Shown: positions 35,634 to 45,466 of the stretch, piece after piece
Layout: the number at the start of each line of letters is the position of its first letter
How positions within the stretch are numbered: the first letter of the stretch is position 1
NCBI GenBank assembly: GCA_015350385.1
Contig: WNKI01000002.1
Coordinates: 7,009,870 to 7,073,869, forward strand
DNA from: Aculops lycopersici
Lineage: Eukaryota > Arthropoda > Arachnida > Trombidiformes > Eriophyidae
DNA: 64,000 bases
Reading direction: 5' to 3'
Made by a program: the position numbers and the translations under genes
Notes under the pieces: generated by a model
The model's database searches: none
What the model was told of the DNA's origin: nothing
Seen by the model: the letters and a program-made list of their open reading frames with translations, nothing else

Positions 35634-36818
35634 ATGCAAACCACAACATCACTTGTAAACGACACAAAGTCCAGTGTCGATTGCGCTAAACTATGTCCAT
35701 GCGGAGGTCCAGCAATTGTAAGTATATTCATGATTTATAGAGACAAATTTGATGCTCTAGATTTGCAACAAAAAACACTGACAATTTATTCCCACTTCAA
35801 TCAATCCCACTTCAACTAGCCCGTACCTGACCAATGGCTTGAGGTTATGGTCACAGGTGGCTTCAAAGTTTGGCACATTATATTTATCATTATTGCATTT
35901 GTGGTTACGATGGTTGTGGTCTATTGTTGCTTCCATAGATGCCGCATTCCGAGAACAAAACAAGAGATCGAGGCCGACCTGATGCGATCCAATCTGGCAA
36001 ACAAGTTTCGTGATTATCTATTTGAGTTGCCCAATGAGCCAACAACATTTGTTGAAGCTTTAAAGAAAGTCCAAGATATTGAAGAGAAACTTGAGCAGGA
36101 TGATGCAATGATGTCTCGTGACTTGGGTGCCAGAAAGCGGATGGGGTGGCTCAAGTTGAAGGGTAAAGGTGATGGTAAAGGCGATCCTGCAAAAGAGGAT
36201 GCAGACATTAAGGACGAGAGAAAGGTAACGTCAGCCAATGGGAATCTCGAGTCAGTTACAGCCGACGATACAAAGGTGAAGTCAAGTGATGGAATATTAC
36301 TGCCAAGTAAGGATTTGAATGCAAGCAAGGACTTTCCATCCATAACCCCATCGCTTACTCTGCCGTCACCATCAAAACCGCCCGATATCAACGGCTCAAA
36401 ACTAGCAAAAACTAGAAACTCTCAGAAACAGGAAGCGACGCAACTGAGTGCGACCAAAACAATCCTATTGAAACCAGTTGAACCCAAGCAACGAGAATCG
36501 CGAAAGAGAGACAAATCTAGACCAAAGCTACAGGTGGCTGATAAAACCGATGGGCATTCGAATATTGACGGTGGCAACAGTGCAATCAATGATAACCAAC
36601 AAGTGAGAGATAGTTTACCCTCGCAGGCGCTGCCAGGTGTCAAAACTGCCAAGAGAAAACGACAGAAACCAAACTTATCTAGGACCAAGGGAACAAGACG
36701 AGACAAACAATCTTCGATTTCTCCTCCAAATGAGCTGCCGCCTCCCCAACTACCGATAGAGCTTGCTGAGAATGCGATGGAAACGCTCAAGATGATTCGA
36801 GATGAGCGGACTTCGTGA
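35634..36818 (+). CDS. Tmie: Tmie homologue (transmembrane inner ear protein) with long basic tail
   Basis: Exon 1 (35634-35717) and exon 2 (35820-36818) join in frame to 360 residues. The 102-base intron starts GTAAGT and ends in a pyrimidine-rich stretch plus CTAG. The core is GGFKVWHIIFIIIAFVVTMV (TM, about residues 42-65), then VYCCFHRCRIPRTKQEIEADL, which matches the TMIE signature (CC-x-x-x-KCRIPRTRKEIEA), and a conserved region continuing to LPNEPTTFVE. Vertebrate TMIE is an essential subunit of the hair-cell mechanotransduction complex with TMC1/2 and LHFPL5. Invertebrate TMIE also associates with TMC channels. The tail after residue ~110 is ~250 residues, rich in Lys, Ser and Pro, much longer than the ~60-residue Lys-rich tail of vertebrates. 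The N-terminus has CAKLCPCGG but no obvious signal peptide, so a further 5' exon may exist. AATAAA at 37022-37027 lies beyond a tRNA gene. Confidence 0.85.
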
Positions 36819-36870
36819 ATAAGTGATCGCTGTACAGTAGGTTTCATTCAGCTCGGGCAATAAGAGAAAA

Positions 36871-36942
36871 GGTCTGTTAGTGTAGTGGTCATCACACTTG
36901 GCTCTGAACCAAGTAACCCCAGTTCGAATCTGGGACGGACCG
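36871..36942 (+). tRNA. tRNA-Gln (anticodon CTG)
   Basis: A full cloverleaf: 7-bp acceptor (GGTCTGT with ACGGACC, one G-T pair), D arm GTG/CAC, anticodon stem CTTGG/CCAAG with loop CTCTGAA (anticodon CTG, reads CAG), variable TAAC, and T arm CCCAG/CTGGG around TTCGAAT. The internal A and B boxes fit Pol III, and a T7 run at 36947-36953 is the terminator. CCA is not encoded. It begins 53 bases after the Tmie stop codon, on the same strand. Confidence 0.95.
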
Positions 36943-36946
36943 AAAA

Positions 36947-36953
36947 TTTTTTT
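36947..36953 (+). terminator. Pol III terminator of tRNA-Gln
   Basis: Seven T residues five bases after the tRNA 3' end. Confidence 0.85.
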
Positions 36954-37326
36954 CTCCAACGTAAGATTGCGAAATTTGTATCCCGCGCCTTGTGCGCCCG
37001 TTTTATGCAGCCCCCCTCTTAAATAAAGAACATTTAGTCTTTATCAGCCCTCTAGTCAACGTCTTAATTGCGATTAGAGATACTTTTCTATTCGAGTTAT
37101 CATCAACCTTGGAATATTATAGCGAGCTTAGTGTCCTCTCACCCTATCACTACATATTTACTCTCATATTGTGGCATTCATACCGGATCGACATTGATGT
37201 CAATCTAGAAATTCGAAATAATAGCATGACTCTAAGACACACTTATTATTGAGAGCTAATTTTATTTTGGGATTGATGATGACCATCTCCATGCTACATG
37301 TTGCTGTTTGCTCATACTTATGTTAA
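36954..37326. other. 3' flanks of Tmie and dynamin
   Basis: Holds AATAAA on plus (37022-37027, candidate for Tmie) and on minus (37261-37266, 61 bases after the dynamin stop). No other gene seen. Confidence 0.6.
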
Positions 37327-40182
37327 TCACTTAAGTTGCTGATTAAAACCCGGCTGAACTCGCGGTGGGATCGATGGTAAGCCGCCGGCGCCTCCCGGAC
37401 GCTCGGGCGCAGCCCGGTTCGGGATTGAGGGTGCCGGTCGGCTAGGCAACGGCGGCAGTGTCGAGGAGCGCGAGTTGTTGTTGTTGTTGTTGTTATTTTG
37501 GTGTGGTGGTATGATAGGAGGGTTACTAGTAGGGTTTGTAACCTTAATAGGTTGCAATATGCCACCCATGCCGAGCGGTGGTATTGCTGGCTGCTGGGGT
37601 TGGGTGGCCACAGGTTTCATTGGAATCTGTGGTTGCTGGTGTTGCATCTTCAGCTGGCCGACCGGTAGTTGAGGTGGCGCCCGGTGTTGGCTAGCGAGTT
37701 GGACCGGATTTGGTGGTTTGTATTGTGAATTACTATTGCCACTGTTATGGATGCTATTTGATGATGCTGACGAGGTGAAAGCCGATGCTGCTTGGGATGA
37801 TGTGACGGGCGCCGACTTTATGCTGGCCGCTGTCCAGTCGGATTTAACAGGTGGTGGTAAGGGGGTGGTTGAGGTTTCCATGATAACCTTACTAATAATC
37901 TTCAACCCCTCATCGCAAGCCTGATAGGTTTTAATAAGATCCGTTCGACGTCGCTCCTCTTCGGGTGACTCCTCCATTAGTGTATTCTGATCAATGCCTT
38001 GATGGAATAGTGTTGTGTAGAGCTCGGTGAACATGAACTGTTTTGTTGAATTGATTAGCAAGTGCATTATTAGCTTTGGAACCAGATCACGAAATGATTT
38101 CGTGACAATCTTCATGTAAGACTCCACCAAGTTTCTGATAGTTTCAACTTGACGCTCTAGTTGTGGATCCAATGAGGTAGATTCTATTCGACCACCATTC
38201 GACATGCCACCTTCCGAGATGGCGTTAGATCCATTGCCCAATCCATCATCCAATGGCCCACTTGTCCTTCCATTGGACATACCTGAGCGATCCAAATAGA
38301 CGCCTGCCCTATAAAACGAGGCCTTCCAAGCTTCTGTCTCCTCGGCTGACTCACATGAAAGATCCAAAGTTTTCTTATCACTATAAACATTGACATTTGG
38401 ATTGCTCGAGTTGAACAAGGAGAAAACAGATCGGCGAGACATAAAACCAGATTCAATGTCACGAATCTTAAGACCATCCAAGTTCAACATGTACTTTTTC
38501 TCCTTCTCCTCCTCATCTTTGAACCAAGACAGAGTTTCCGCTGTCAGTACAAACCAATAGTCGCGTGAACCACCCTTTAGCATGCTCAAATTATGGATGG
38601 TCATGTAACCCTTTCGAATAACTTGGTTAGTTACCTTCCTCTGATTTCCACTTGGAGTTACGTTGTTTGTACTCTGTTGTGTATTAAAGCCAATAAAATC
38701 ATCATGATTGGTATTCATATATGACTGCTCAGCATCCACTAAAAGCGACAGTTGATCTTTGAGAATTTGATCGCGCTCTCGGATGTGAGTCATAATAATA
38801 CGCTCTACTTCGTCTCTCAATCTTGGGTATCTCGAAAGGCCAGCTGTGCAATTTTTAAGTACATTACCAAGTTCAGCAATAACAAGATCAACACAAGTGT
38901 GCGTTGGGTCTCGTAAACGGGCGATTTGGGTTCTCACTATAGCATCAAAGGCTGAATTTGGTGTGAAAAGACCAACATGAACACCGTGTGTGTTCCTGAT
39001 AGCAAAGGCAATCTCGCGACGCATTTCCTTCTCGTCGCATTCACGCTTCATTATCTCAAAAGGAAATCGTTCGTGAAACAAACGATTGATCCTAGCACCA
39101 CCTGATAGCTCGTTGACATTTATGTCGGAGTTTCCGGATCCCTCGATTGTGCGCACAAAATCATTTTGCAACTGTTGAATCATCTTCATCATAGCTTTTG
39201 CCTTACCAGCTGGATCGTCTGGATTATGATGCTCGTATCCCTCTACCAATTTTCTCAAACTATTCTTTTGAGCTTGCAACTTGTCTCTTAAGGCCGGCAA
39301 AAAGTCACGAATGTGATTGGTTAGCTGCTGATTCAATACCCTCTGTAAGTATGGTGTTCCACATCTATCAGCCAAATGACGGTACGATGGATGGGTGGAG
39401 AAAAACTTTCGCTCTGCTTCAAGCGAAGCCAAAATATCCTTCTTGCCATCAATGTCTCTTTGGGATCTATTCACAACACCAATGTATCCTCGGCGCAAAG
39501 GAAAGACTTTGTTTTCTAAAATATCCCTTGCATCTGTACCTTGATCCATGAGATCTAATTTGGTTATAACACCAATCGTGCGAAGTCCATCACAATCAAC
39601 CTCCTTGGACAACTTGAGTGCATCACTTGTTGCCAAATCTTGATTTGCCGGCGTGACAGCCAAGATAAGGCAATTATCTCGGGTAATATAATTTAATATC
39701 ATTTCTCTGATTTGTTGCTCAATATCTGGAGGCTGATCGCCTACTGGGACCTTGGTGAGACCTGGCAAGTCAATTAGTGTTAGATTGAGCACATGAGGCG
39801 AATGAATCCTCAGATTGATGGGTATGGGGGAAATACCCTTATTGTTGCCCGTGCACCTATTTGTCTCATCCTCGATCTCCTTTCGAATTTTATCAAAATC
39901 AGTAAATATATTACCTCTGGCATGATTAAACTCCCCATATTCTTGTTGATCATTGATCAATTGTAAAACCAATGGCCGTCGAGTGACGATTCCAGACCCA
40001 CGGGGTAAAAAGTCTTGGCCAACAAAGTTCTCCAAAACGGACGATTTACCTGCAGACTGGCCACCAACGACGGCAATTTGCGGCAGGTCCAGGCTAAAAT
40101 CCACTCCAATTGTTGAGAAGGCATCTTGTAACTTGTTGACAATACCAATAAGCCCCTCGAGGCCTTGATTGGTCCAAGCCAT
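37327..40182 (-). CDS. shi: Dynamin GTPase
   Basis: An intronless 951-residue classical dynamin. The GTPase domain (about 1-300) has P-loop GGQSAGKSS, switch LPRGSGIVTRRP, DLPGLT and TKLD. The middle/stalk follows. The PH domain (about 515-625) starts VIRKGYMTIHNLSMLKGGSRDYW. The GED (about 675-780) contains ETIRNLVESYMKIVTKSFRD. The C-terminal proline-rich domain is Gln/Asn-expanded and ends in PSRP/RAAPERPG motifs for SH3 partners. Dynamin polymerises on necks of clathrin-coated buds and drives membrane scission in endocytosis and synaptic vesicle recycling. The length and domain order are normal (Drosophila shibire is similar). Lack of introns is unusual for animal dynamin but matches the intron-poor style of the window. 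The minus-strand polyadenylation signal is at 37261-37266. Confidence 0.97.
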   Translation of the reverse strand: MAWTNQGLEGLIGIVNKLQDAFSTIGVDFSLDLPQIAVVGGQSAGKSSVLENFVGQDFLPRGSGIVTRRPLVLQLINDQQEYGEFNHARGNIFTDFDKIRKEIEDETNRCTGNNKGISPIPINLRIHSPHVLNLTLIDLPGLTKVPVGDQPPDIEQQIREMILNYITRDNCLILAVTPANQDLATSDALKLSKEVDCDGLRTIGVITKLDLMDQGTDARDILENKVFPLRRGYIGVVNRSQRDIDGKKDILASLEAERKFFSTHPSYRHLADRCGTPYLQRVLNQQLTNHIRDFLPALRDKLQAQKNSLRKLVEGYEHHNPDDPAGKAKAMMKMIQQLQNDFVRTIEGSGNSDINVNELSGGARINRLFHERFPFEIMKRECDEKEMRREIAFAIRNTHGVHVGLFTPNSAFDAIVRTQIARLRDPTHTCVDLVIAELGNVLKNCTAGLSRYPRLRDEVERIIMTHIRERDQILKDQLSLLVDAEQSYMNTNHDDFIGFNTQQSTNNVTPSGNQRKVTNQVIRKGYMTIHNLSMLKGGSRDYWFVLTAETLSWFKDEEEKEKKYMLNLDGLKIRDIESGFMSRRSVFSLFNSSNPNVNVYSDKKTLDLSCESAEETEAWKASFYRAGVYLDRSGMSNGRTSGPLDDGLGNGSNAISEGGMSNGGRIESTSLDPQLERQVETIRNLVESYMKIVTKSFRDLVPKLIMHLLINSTKQFMFTELYTTLFHQGIDQNTLMEESPEEERRRTDLIKTYQACDEGLKIISKVIMETSTTPLPPPVKSDWTAASIKSAPVTSSQAASAFTSSASSNSIHNSGNSNSQYKPPNPVQLASQHRAPPQLPVGQLKMQHQQPQIPMKPVATQPQQPAIPPLGMGGILQPIKVTNPTSNPPIIPPHQNNNNNNNNSRSSTLPPLPSRPAPSIPNRAAPERPGGAGGLPSIPPRVQPGFNQQLK

Positions 40183-41466
40183 AATTTAATGAGGATCGAG
40201 ATACAGGTGATTTGATTGGGGAACTTGCGCGCAACAAGTATTTTTTCCCTATTACCAATACAAATAAAATAAATAATAATAGCTTTTGTCAATCCGCTTA
40301 ATCTAAGGATTGCAATTCTTTGGGGCGCTATTGTAGCAAATCTTTCTTATGGTATCTTGACGAATAATAATATTAATGTTGGATAAAATAGTCCTACCTC
40401 TACCTTCTTTTTAGTGTGATCAATTGATTATTGTTGTCAGTGTTCTCGATGAGAATTATGTAGAATTAATAATCAAATCAAGGACGATGACAATAGGCAC
40501 TGATGATGCTTTGGGTTGAGAGAAATTTATGGCCAAGCCTGTCGCTTGGTTGCAATCAACTGGCTGTAATCTGTAGAATTATTGGAGCACAAATTGTCCA
40601 TTTGTTTTGATGACGAATGAAGTTTGCACCCACTCATTCGCTCTCTAGCTTAGAAAATGCGCTGTCGACGTCTGTCTGTCTATGTGCTATTCGTTGCCGC
40701 AGCAGCTCTGCTATACATTGAACTGGGCCACCAGCTCTTGCTGTGTTGAAGTTTTCAGTAGCACTAAAAAAAGACCATTGCAGTCAATGGCAAAAGAGAG
40801 CAGCTTTCGATACCCCCGCGTACATGATGTATCCCGCTTTCACAGCTGTAGTCTGTGAATTTGCCGCAGCGGCAACCATGGCTGCTGTCGATTCCCACTC
40901 GAATCCTCCATTTTCCCATTGAGATCTGAGCAAAGTTTTGTCCGTCACTGAAGACTGCACCAATTGTATGGTATGGGGTGTCTGCCGGCCATCCGTTTTG
41001 TTTGCATGGCCGACAACTGGCACCAATGGCGCCGGCGACGAGATTGCAATCGTCAAACTTTCCCAAAAACTCACAGCTGATCAAGCTCACCAGGCTACCG
41101 ACTTGTCATGTTGATTCATTCTATTTATAATTATTATTATCCATTCTATTGAGTTTCATCTGCATCCAATTTCACGCCAGACATTCGAAGCAACCGAATT
41201 ATATCATCATCATTCACCGGTGTACAGGTGACAAGCACGATTGATAATTTGCCTAGACAATCATAACTCCAGTTGAAGCCACAGCATATGGTATCATATT
41301 GAACACTTAAACAAGTTATATATTTACTTGCCATCACCATACTAATTACTGTCATTCGTTGTCATCATTTGTAACAGTTGCTGATAGTGAATTGCACAAT
41401 AGTTGATGTTGACATAACCTCTGTTGTTCCAATTGTAAACAAGAATTACCTGATGCTCTTGGCGAG
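40183..41466. other. Intergenic region between dynamin and ZIP7-like genes
   Basis: Divergent promoter region for the two flanking genes. It contains overlapping ORFs at 40764-41090 in two minus frames with no recognisable content, and one short minus ORF at 41146-41340 listed separately. Confidence 0.5.
41146..41340 (-). CDS. Possible small ORF of unknown function
   Basis: A 64-residue ORF starting MVMASKYITCLSVQYD and ending IIRLLRMSGVKLDADETQ. The C-terminal part looks protein-like in composition and the ORF ends in a TAG. No homologue is recognised and chance cannot be excluded at this length. Confidence 0.22.
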   Translation of the reverse strand: MVMASKYITCLSVQYDTICCGFNWSYDCLGKLSIVLVTCTPVNDDDIIRLLRMSGVKLDADETQ

Positions 41467-42393
41467 ATGGTAACAACAACAATGGATGATTATTCCACCT
41501 ATGTCTACGCTCTAACAAGTGTGACGTTCATCAGTCTCGCTCCCATAATTGTTTTATTCATTTTACCTGTCGACAACAAGGTTAGCTTGAAGAAGTTGCT
41601 TGCCTTGGCTGCCGGCTGCCTCCTTGGTGACGCATTTCTGCATCTCATTCCCGAGAGCTCCCACGAGCATGGCCACGAATCTCATCACGACCATGGACAT
41701 GATCATCATCATGATCACGGTCATCATCACCACCACGAGGAGCCTCACAGTCACGGGCACAATCACGACCATTCCGTCGGTCTCAAAGTGTTAGCCGGCA
41801 TTATGGTCTTTTTCATTCTAGAGAAATATATTTACTCAATGAACCTCAATCAACAGCAACAAACAACGAAGAATCCTAAGAGCGAGAAAGCAAAGAAGAA
41901 GAAAAATGATGACCATAATGACGACGACGATGGCCATCATCACGATCACATTCACGCATCGGGCATCCTAAATCTGATCGCCGATTTCTTGCACAATTTC
42001 ACCGACGGACTCGCCATTGGAGCCTCATTTCTTTCAGGAACCAAACTCGGTCTAAGCACAACCTTTGCAATCTTCCTTCACGAGGTACCACACGAGATAG
42101 GCGACTATGCCATCCTAAGGCAATCTGGATTCTCCAAGTCCAAGGCAATCTGGCTTCAAGCAGTTACAGCGATAGGTGCTGTTTCAGGGACAGTCATTAG
42201 CTTGTTGCTTGGTAGTCTAGATGAGCGCGCTAACGCTTGGATATTGCCATTTACAGCAGGTGGTTTTATTTACATAGCCACAGTTCATCTTATTCCGCAG
42301 TTGAAAAACTCAAATTTCAAGCAAACTGTAGTAGAATTGATTTGCTTTGTTATTGGAGTAAGCATAATGTACATGATGTCTTGGTTGGAATGA
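41467..42393 (+). CDS. ZIP-family zinc transporter, SLC39A7/ZIP7-like
   Basis: 308 residues, one exon. TM1 spans about residues 15-33. A conserved LAAGCLLGDAFLHLIPE motif follows, then a His-rich cytosolic loop (HEHGHESHHDHGHDHHHDHG type). A second His/Asp-rich Lys loop precedes the signature TM4-TM5 motifs HNFTDGLAIGASF and HEVPHEIGDYAILRQSG, which form the binuclear metal site of LIV-1 ZIPs. LPFTAGGFIYIATVHLIPQL and a final TM complete it. ZIP7 proteins (Drosophila Catsup) release zinc from ER/Golgi into the cytosol. The CPALLY motif of other LIV-1 members is absent, as is typical of ZIP7/ZIP13. The N-terminus lacks the long His-rich luminal segment of vertebrate ZIP7. ZIP13 is the main alternative, but the His loops favour ZIP7. 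Confidence 0.93.
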   Translation: MVTTTMDDYSTYVYALTSVTFISLAPIIVLFILPVDNKVSLKKLLALAAGCLLGDAFLHLIPESSHEHGHESHHDHGHDHHHDHGHHHHHEEPHSHGHNHDHSVGLKVLAGIMVFFILEKYIYSMNLNQQQQTTKNPKSEKAKKKKNDDHNDDDDGHHHDHIHASGILNLIADFLHNFTDGLAIGASFLSGTKLGLSTTFAIFLHEVPHEIGDYAILRQSGFSKSKAIWLQAVTAIGAVSGTVISLLLGSLDERANAWILPFTAGGFIYIATVHLIPQLKNSNFKQTVVELICFVIGVSIMYMMSWLE

Positions 42394-42636
42394 GGACTAA
42401 TATTGGGCTGGTATTAGTGATGGCTGTGGTACTAATTGACAATCATTAGATCATATTTGAAAAACGGAAGATGCCATCATGACTCATGTGGCTTATTAGT
42501 GCTAATTTAAGCTACTAACAAGACATTTGATACTCTCTTATTTATCGTGTCTCTCGCTCCCCATCGACGCGATGGAAATATATGTATCACTTGTATCATA
42601 TTCGACCTACTTGCCTCCTATTTAGTATACTTTCTG

Positions 42637-43302
42637 TTATGTTTCTTCCCTTGTCTTTTGTGCTTTCATTGCTGCATAATAACCGGTATGGTAGCCAGCC
42701 ATATACCATGACATCAACATCGAGGCTGTAGCTTCGTCTTCTGTATTAATCTTGGGAAAGTCTGTTCTCAAAAACGGTGGGGGCATCAATGGTGGGTCCT
42801 TCTTGTCATTGAAGTATCGAGCTTGATGACTGGTATTGGCACGATTTGTGGAAGTGGACTTCTCCAGTGCAGGCTGCACAATCGGTTCCGAAGGATCCTC
42901 GTTATTATACTGGTAAAATGTCGACTTGTAAGATAACACTGGCGGTTGCCTGGGGCTAAAAGTCTTGCTGCCGCCAACAGATCCATTTGCATCCTTATCT
43001 TTCTTTTGCTGAGTGGATTTCTTCGCTTTACTTTCACCGGTTTTAATATTGGAACTCTTGGGGATTTGACATCCAGCTTTGCGAATGGACTGACCAATTC
43101 TTTTGAGCTGATCATCATAACTTAATAAGTAAATGTCATTTGAGAGAGAAGGTAATGCTAGCTTAGTGTTGTCATTTTGTTGGTCGCCGATGGTTTCATT
43201 GTCCATCTTCGTCTTGCCACTCCCCTCATCCTTCTCTCGCTCTTTGACCGAAGGATAATAGCTTTCAAATTTGCTAGTTTGAGGGAGCAAGTCTTCTGAC
43301 AT
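42637..43302 (-). CDS. Smn: SMN (survival motor neuron) homologue without a Tudor domain
   Basis: The 221-residue protein starts MSEDLLPQTSKFESYY, ATG 43300-43302. Its C-terminus is an excellent SMN YG box: ATASMLMSWYMAGYHTGYYA (about 191-210). It is preceded by a Pro-rich PPLMPPPFL segment, as in SMN. An N-terminal segment NDIYLLSYDDQLKRIGQSI (about 55-73) is a plausible Gemin2-binding helix. Between these, where SMN normally has a ~55-residue Tudor barrel, there is only Lys/Ser/Gln-rich low-complexity sequence in one uninterrupted exon, so the Tudor domain is missing rather than hidden in an intron. SMN scaffolds Sm-core assembly on snRNAs. The YG box oligomerises it and the Tudor domain normally binds dimethylarginine Sm tails. 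The longer upstream open frame looks like 5' UTR. Convergent with the ZIP7-like gene. Confidence 0.85.
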   Translation of the reverse strand: MSEDLLPQTSKFESYYPSVKEREKDEGSGKTKMDNETIGDQQNDNTKLALPSLSNDIYLLSYDDQLKRIGQSIRKAGCQIPKSSNIKTGESKAKKSTQQKKDKDANGSVGGSKTFSPRQPPVLSYKSTFYQYNNEDPSEPIVQPALEKSTSTNRANTSHQARYFNDKKDPPLMPPPFLRTDFPKINTEDEATASMLMSWYMAGYHTGYYAAMKAQKTREET

Positions 43303-43797
43303 TATTATAAAGTAATTTGTTGTTTGAGATCTATATACAAGAGCAAACAGTAATACTGTTGAGGGTGTAAGGCAATAAAGGGGCCAATTTAAAATGGATG
43401 TTGTGCAACAACGTGGGCAACAATAATAAGCCAGGTGAGAGCAGTCTTCTCGCGACAAGACAAACAAGTAGTAGTAGGAAAGCAAACAAACAAAACATAT
43501 ACACGAGCATGTAAGTGGGCCGCTAGACAATATTACACTATTTTTATCTGCTTGCGCTAACTTTGGCCTCGGGAGGAATTAAGGTAGAAAACACAGAGAA
43601 ATTGCGCACCACTTTCCGTTGCCATTGTTGTCGACGTTGATTTGTCATAACATCAGGGTGCACTTTCTACCCGTAAAGCTACTTTTGCTGGTAATACTTG
43701 CAAGTTTTATCGATTCCAATCCTTATAGACACGACACATGAAATAATCCCATAACATATTTTGATCAAGGAAATAATCTCATATTGTAATCAGCATC
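43303..43797. other. Divergent promoter region, Smn and cystatin 1
   Basis: No other gene seen. AGAAATTGCGCACCACTTTC (43599-43618) resembles the GCGCAC-type words in other promoters of this window. Confidence 0.4.
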
Positions 43798-44762
43798 ATG
43801 ATTTCTACAGACCAACAATACAACACAACCCTTAAAATTGTATTATTTCTCGTTCTGGGTACCTTGTTTACCCTAGTGATATTGAACGTAAGTAGACCAA
43901 ATAAATAGACCAAAACAGCCAACGAACCGATCATAATTATGAATTGAGATCAAATGCATCAAGTTGTACATGTATAGCCTGATAGTGCTTTTGCCACTTC
44001 TGTACCAATCATCTATGTCAAAAATTATGGTAGCTCGACAGCCACGATTGAAACTAATGATTAACAAAGCAATGCGTGCGATCGATTCATCTTTGCAGTT
44101 GTTCTCCCCGTCAGGGTTCTAATGGGGGATTCCCTCGAATTTTCCGCAATACCACGGTGACGTAGAGCTTCATCAAGTTTGCATGTGAGTTATGTGGAAA
44201 CTGGAAACCACCTCCCCCAACGAATTCAATTAGAATCGATTTGAGTCGGTTAATAGTGTTGCTGATTTGTTATTCACATCAAATCCGAGCAAATAAATAA
44301 GTTCAAAATACTAATCCGAATTCTATCATTACAACATACAAACAACACTAACAGTTCCCCAAAGACGAAACCGAGCGAGAAATTATAATACTGAATAAAG
44401 TCGACGAAGACAATTTAACTGAACCAAGGTTACACTTAAATCAGGAAATGTTGGGACACAAAGTAGGAGCTGTTGGCGCGGATATCAAGCCAAAGGATGA
44501 GACTGTGGCCAAGATTGTCGAGGACATCAAGCCAGAGTTTGAGCAGAAGACTGGCAAGAAGTACACTGAGTTGGATGTCATCTCTTACAAAACCCAAACT
44601 GTTGCTGGAACGAACTACTTCGTCAAGGCTAAGGCTGTAGACGAGGATGGCAAAGAGCAGATTGTTCATTTGAGAATCTATCGAGACTTGGGCAAGAACT
44701 TGGAGTTGACTGCCTACCAGTTGGACAAGAAGCACGAGGATGAGATCGTCCACTTCCAGTAG
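43798..44762 (+). CDS. Stefin-type cystatin with N-terminal membrane-anchor exon (2 exons)
   Basis: Exon 1 (43798-43887) encodes 30 residues: a polar start, then KIVLFLVLGTLFTLVILN, a signal-anchor. A GTAAGT donor and 467-base intron follow. Exon 2 (44355-44762) enters in frame (FPKDETEREI...) and reaches the cystatin domain, 165 residues in total. The domain begins MLGHKVGAVGADIKP, has the protease-binding QTVAG (QxVxG) hairpin followed by TNYFVKAKAV, and ends YQLDKKHEDEIVHFQ, closely like cystatin B. Stefins inhibit papain-type cysteine proteases (cathepsins). ATG 44448 alone would give a normal ~104-residue cytosolic stefin, so alternative promoters or starts could yield cytosolic and membrane forms. 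The splice junction is inferred from frame continuity and consensus. Confidence 0.75.
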
Positions 44763-45466
44763 GAGATGGTAATTTATATCATCCACAAAAAGTATCATAT
44801 CAGAACCTAAAGCAGCACACATCAGTGAAATTGCACAAATTTGCATACCAAATACAAAATCCCTTATGAGATTAGTGTAACGCTATGGTTTCTATAATAA
44901 GGATCGAAAAAGAAGAGTTATCGAACAAAATTAACAACAATCAATTCAATGCATGAGAGGTACCAAGTTAACTCAGATCTTTTTTGAGTTCATAGTAATC
45001 ATGTTAGTGATAGATACCAATCTAACATCGTTACCAATAAACTAGTCTTATTAACTGAGATCTCCTCACCGAGTAAAGAGAACATACTTGACATTTTTCT
45101 CTCACCTTTCAACATCAATCAGATTACAGCAACCAGACTCAAAAGACAGGTGGCGAATCTTCCATTGAGGAGCAGGCAGCGCGTAATAGGTTGAATCTTC
45201 ACCAATCTATTTTTGTTCCATCATCGTGTCGGAGACCACGGAACATTCCATCGAGCCAAATCAACACCGAGGCACCTGTATTCTTTCTATCCATGACTAA
45301 GCTACATGTAGCTCGCTGCTAAGGTCGTCGCTTTGAAAGCATCAAAATTGCTTGTTTAAACGAGCTTCTCGATGAGATTCAACGCTTCAACAAACAATTT
45401 TATCAAACCTGAAACAAACAACAAGCAGACTGCAACAAATCAGCAATTTGATCTGAAAAAAGTAAA
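44763..45466. other. Intergenic region between the two cystatin genes
   Basis: 3' flank of cystatin 1 and promoter of cystatin 2. AT-rich, no other gene seen. Confidence 0.55.

Noticed and set aside
40764..41090. Two overlapping minus-strand ORFs of ~100 residues
   Set aside because: Two frames are equally open and neither resembles a protein family.
43303..43530. N-terminal Cys-rich extension of SMN
   Set aside because: The frame is open upstream, but it starts without a supported ATG and does not resemble SMN. MSEDLLPQ at 43302 is the likely start.
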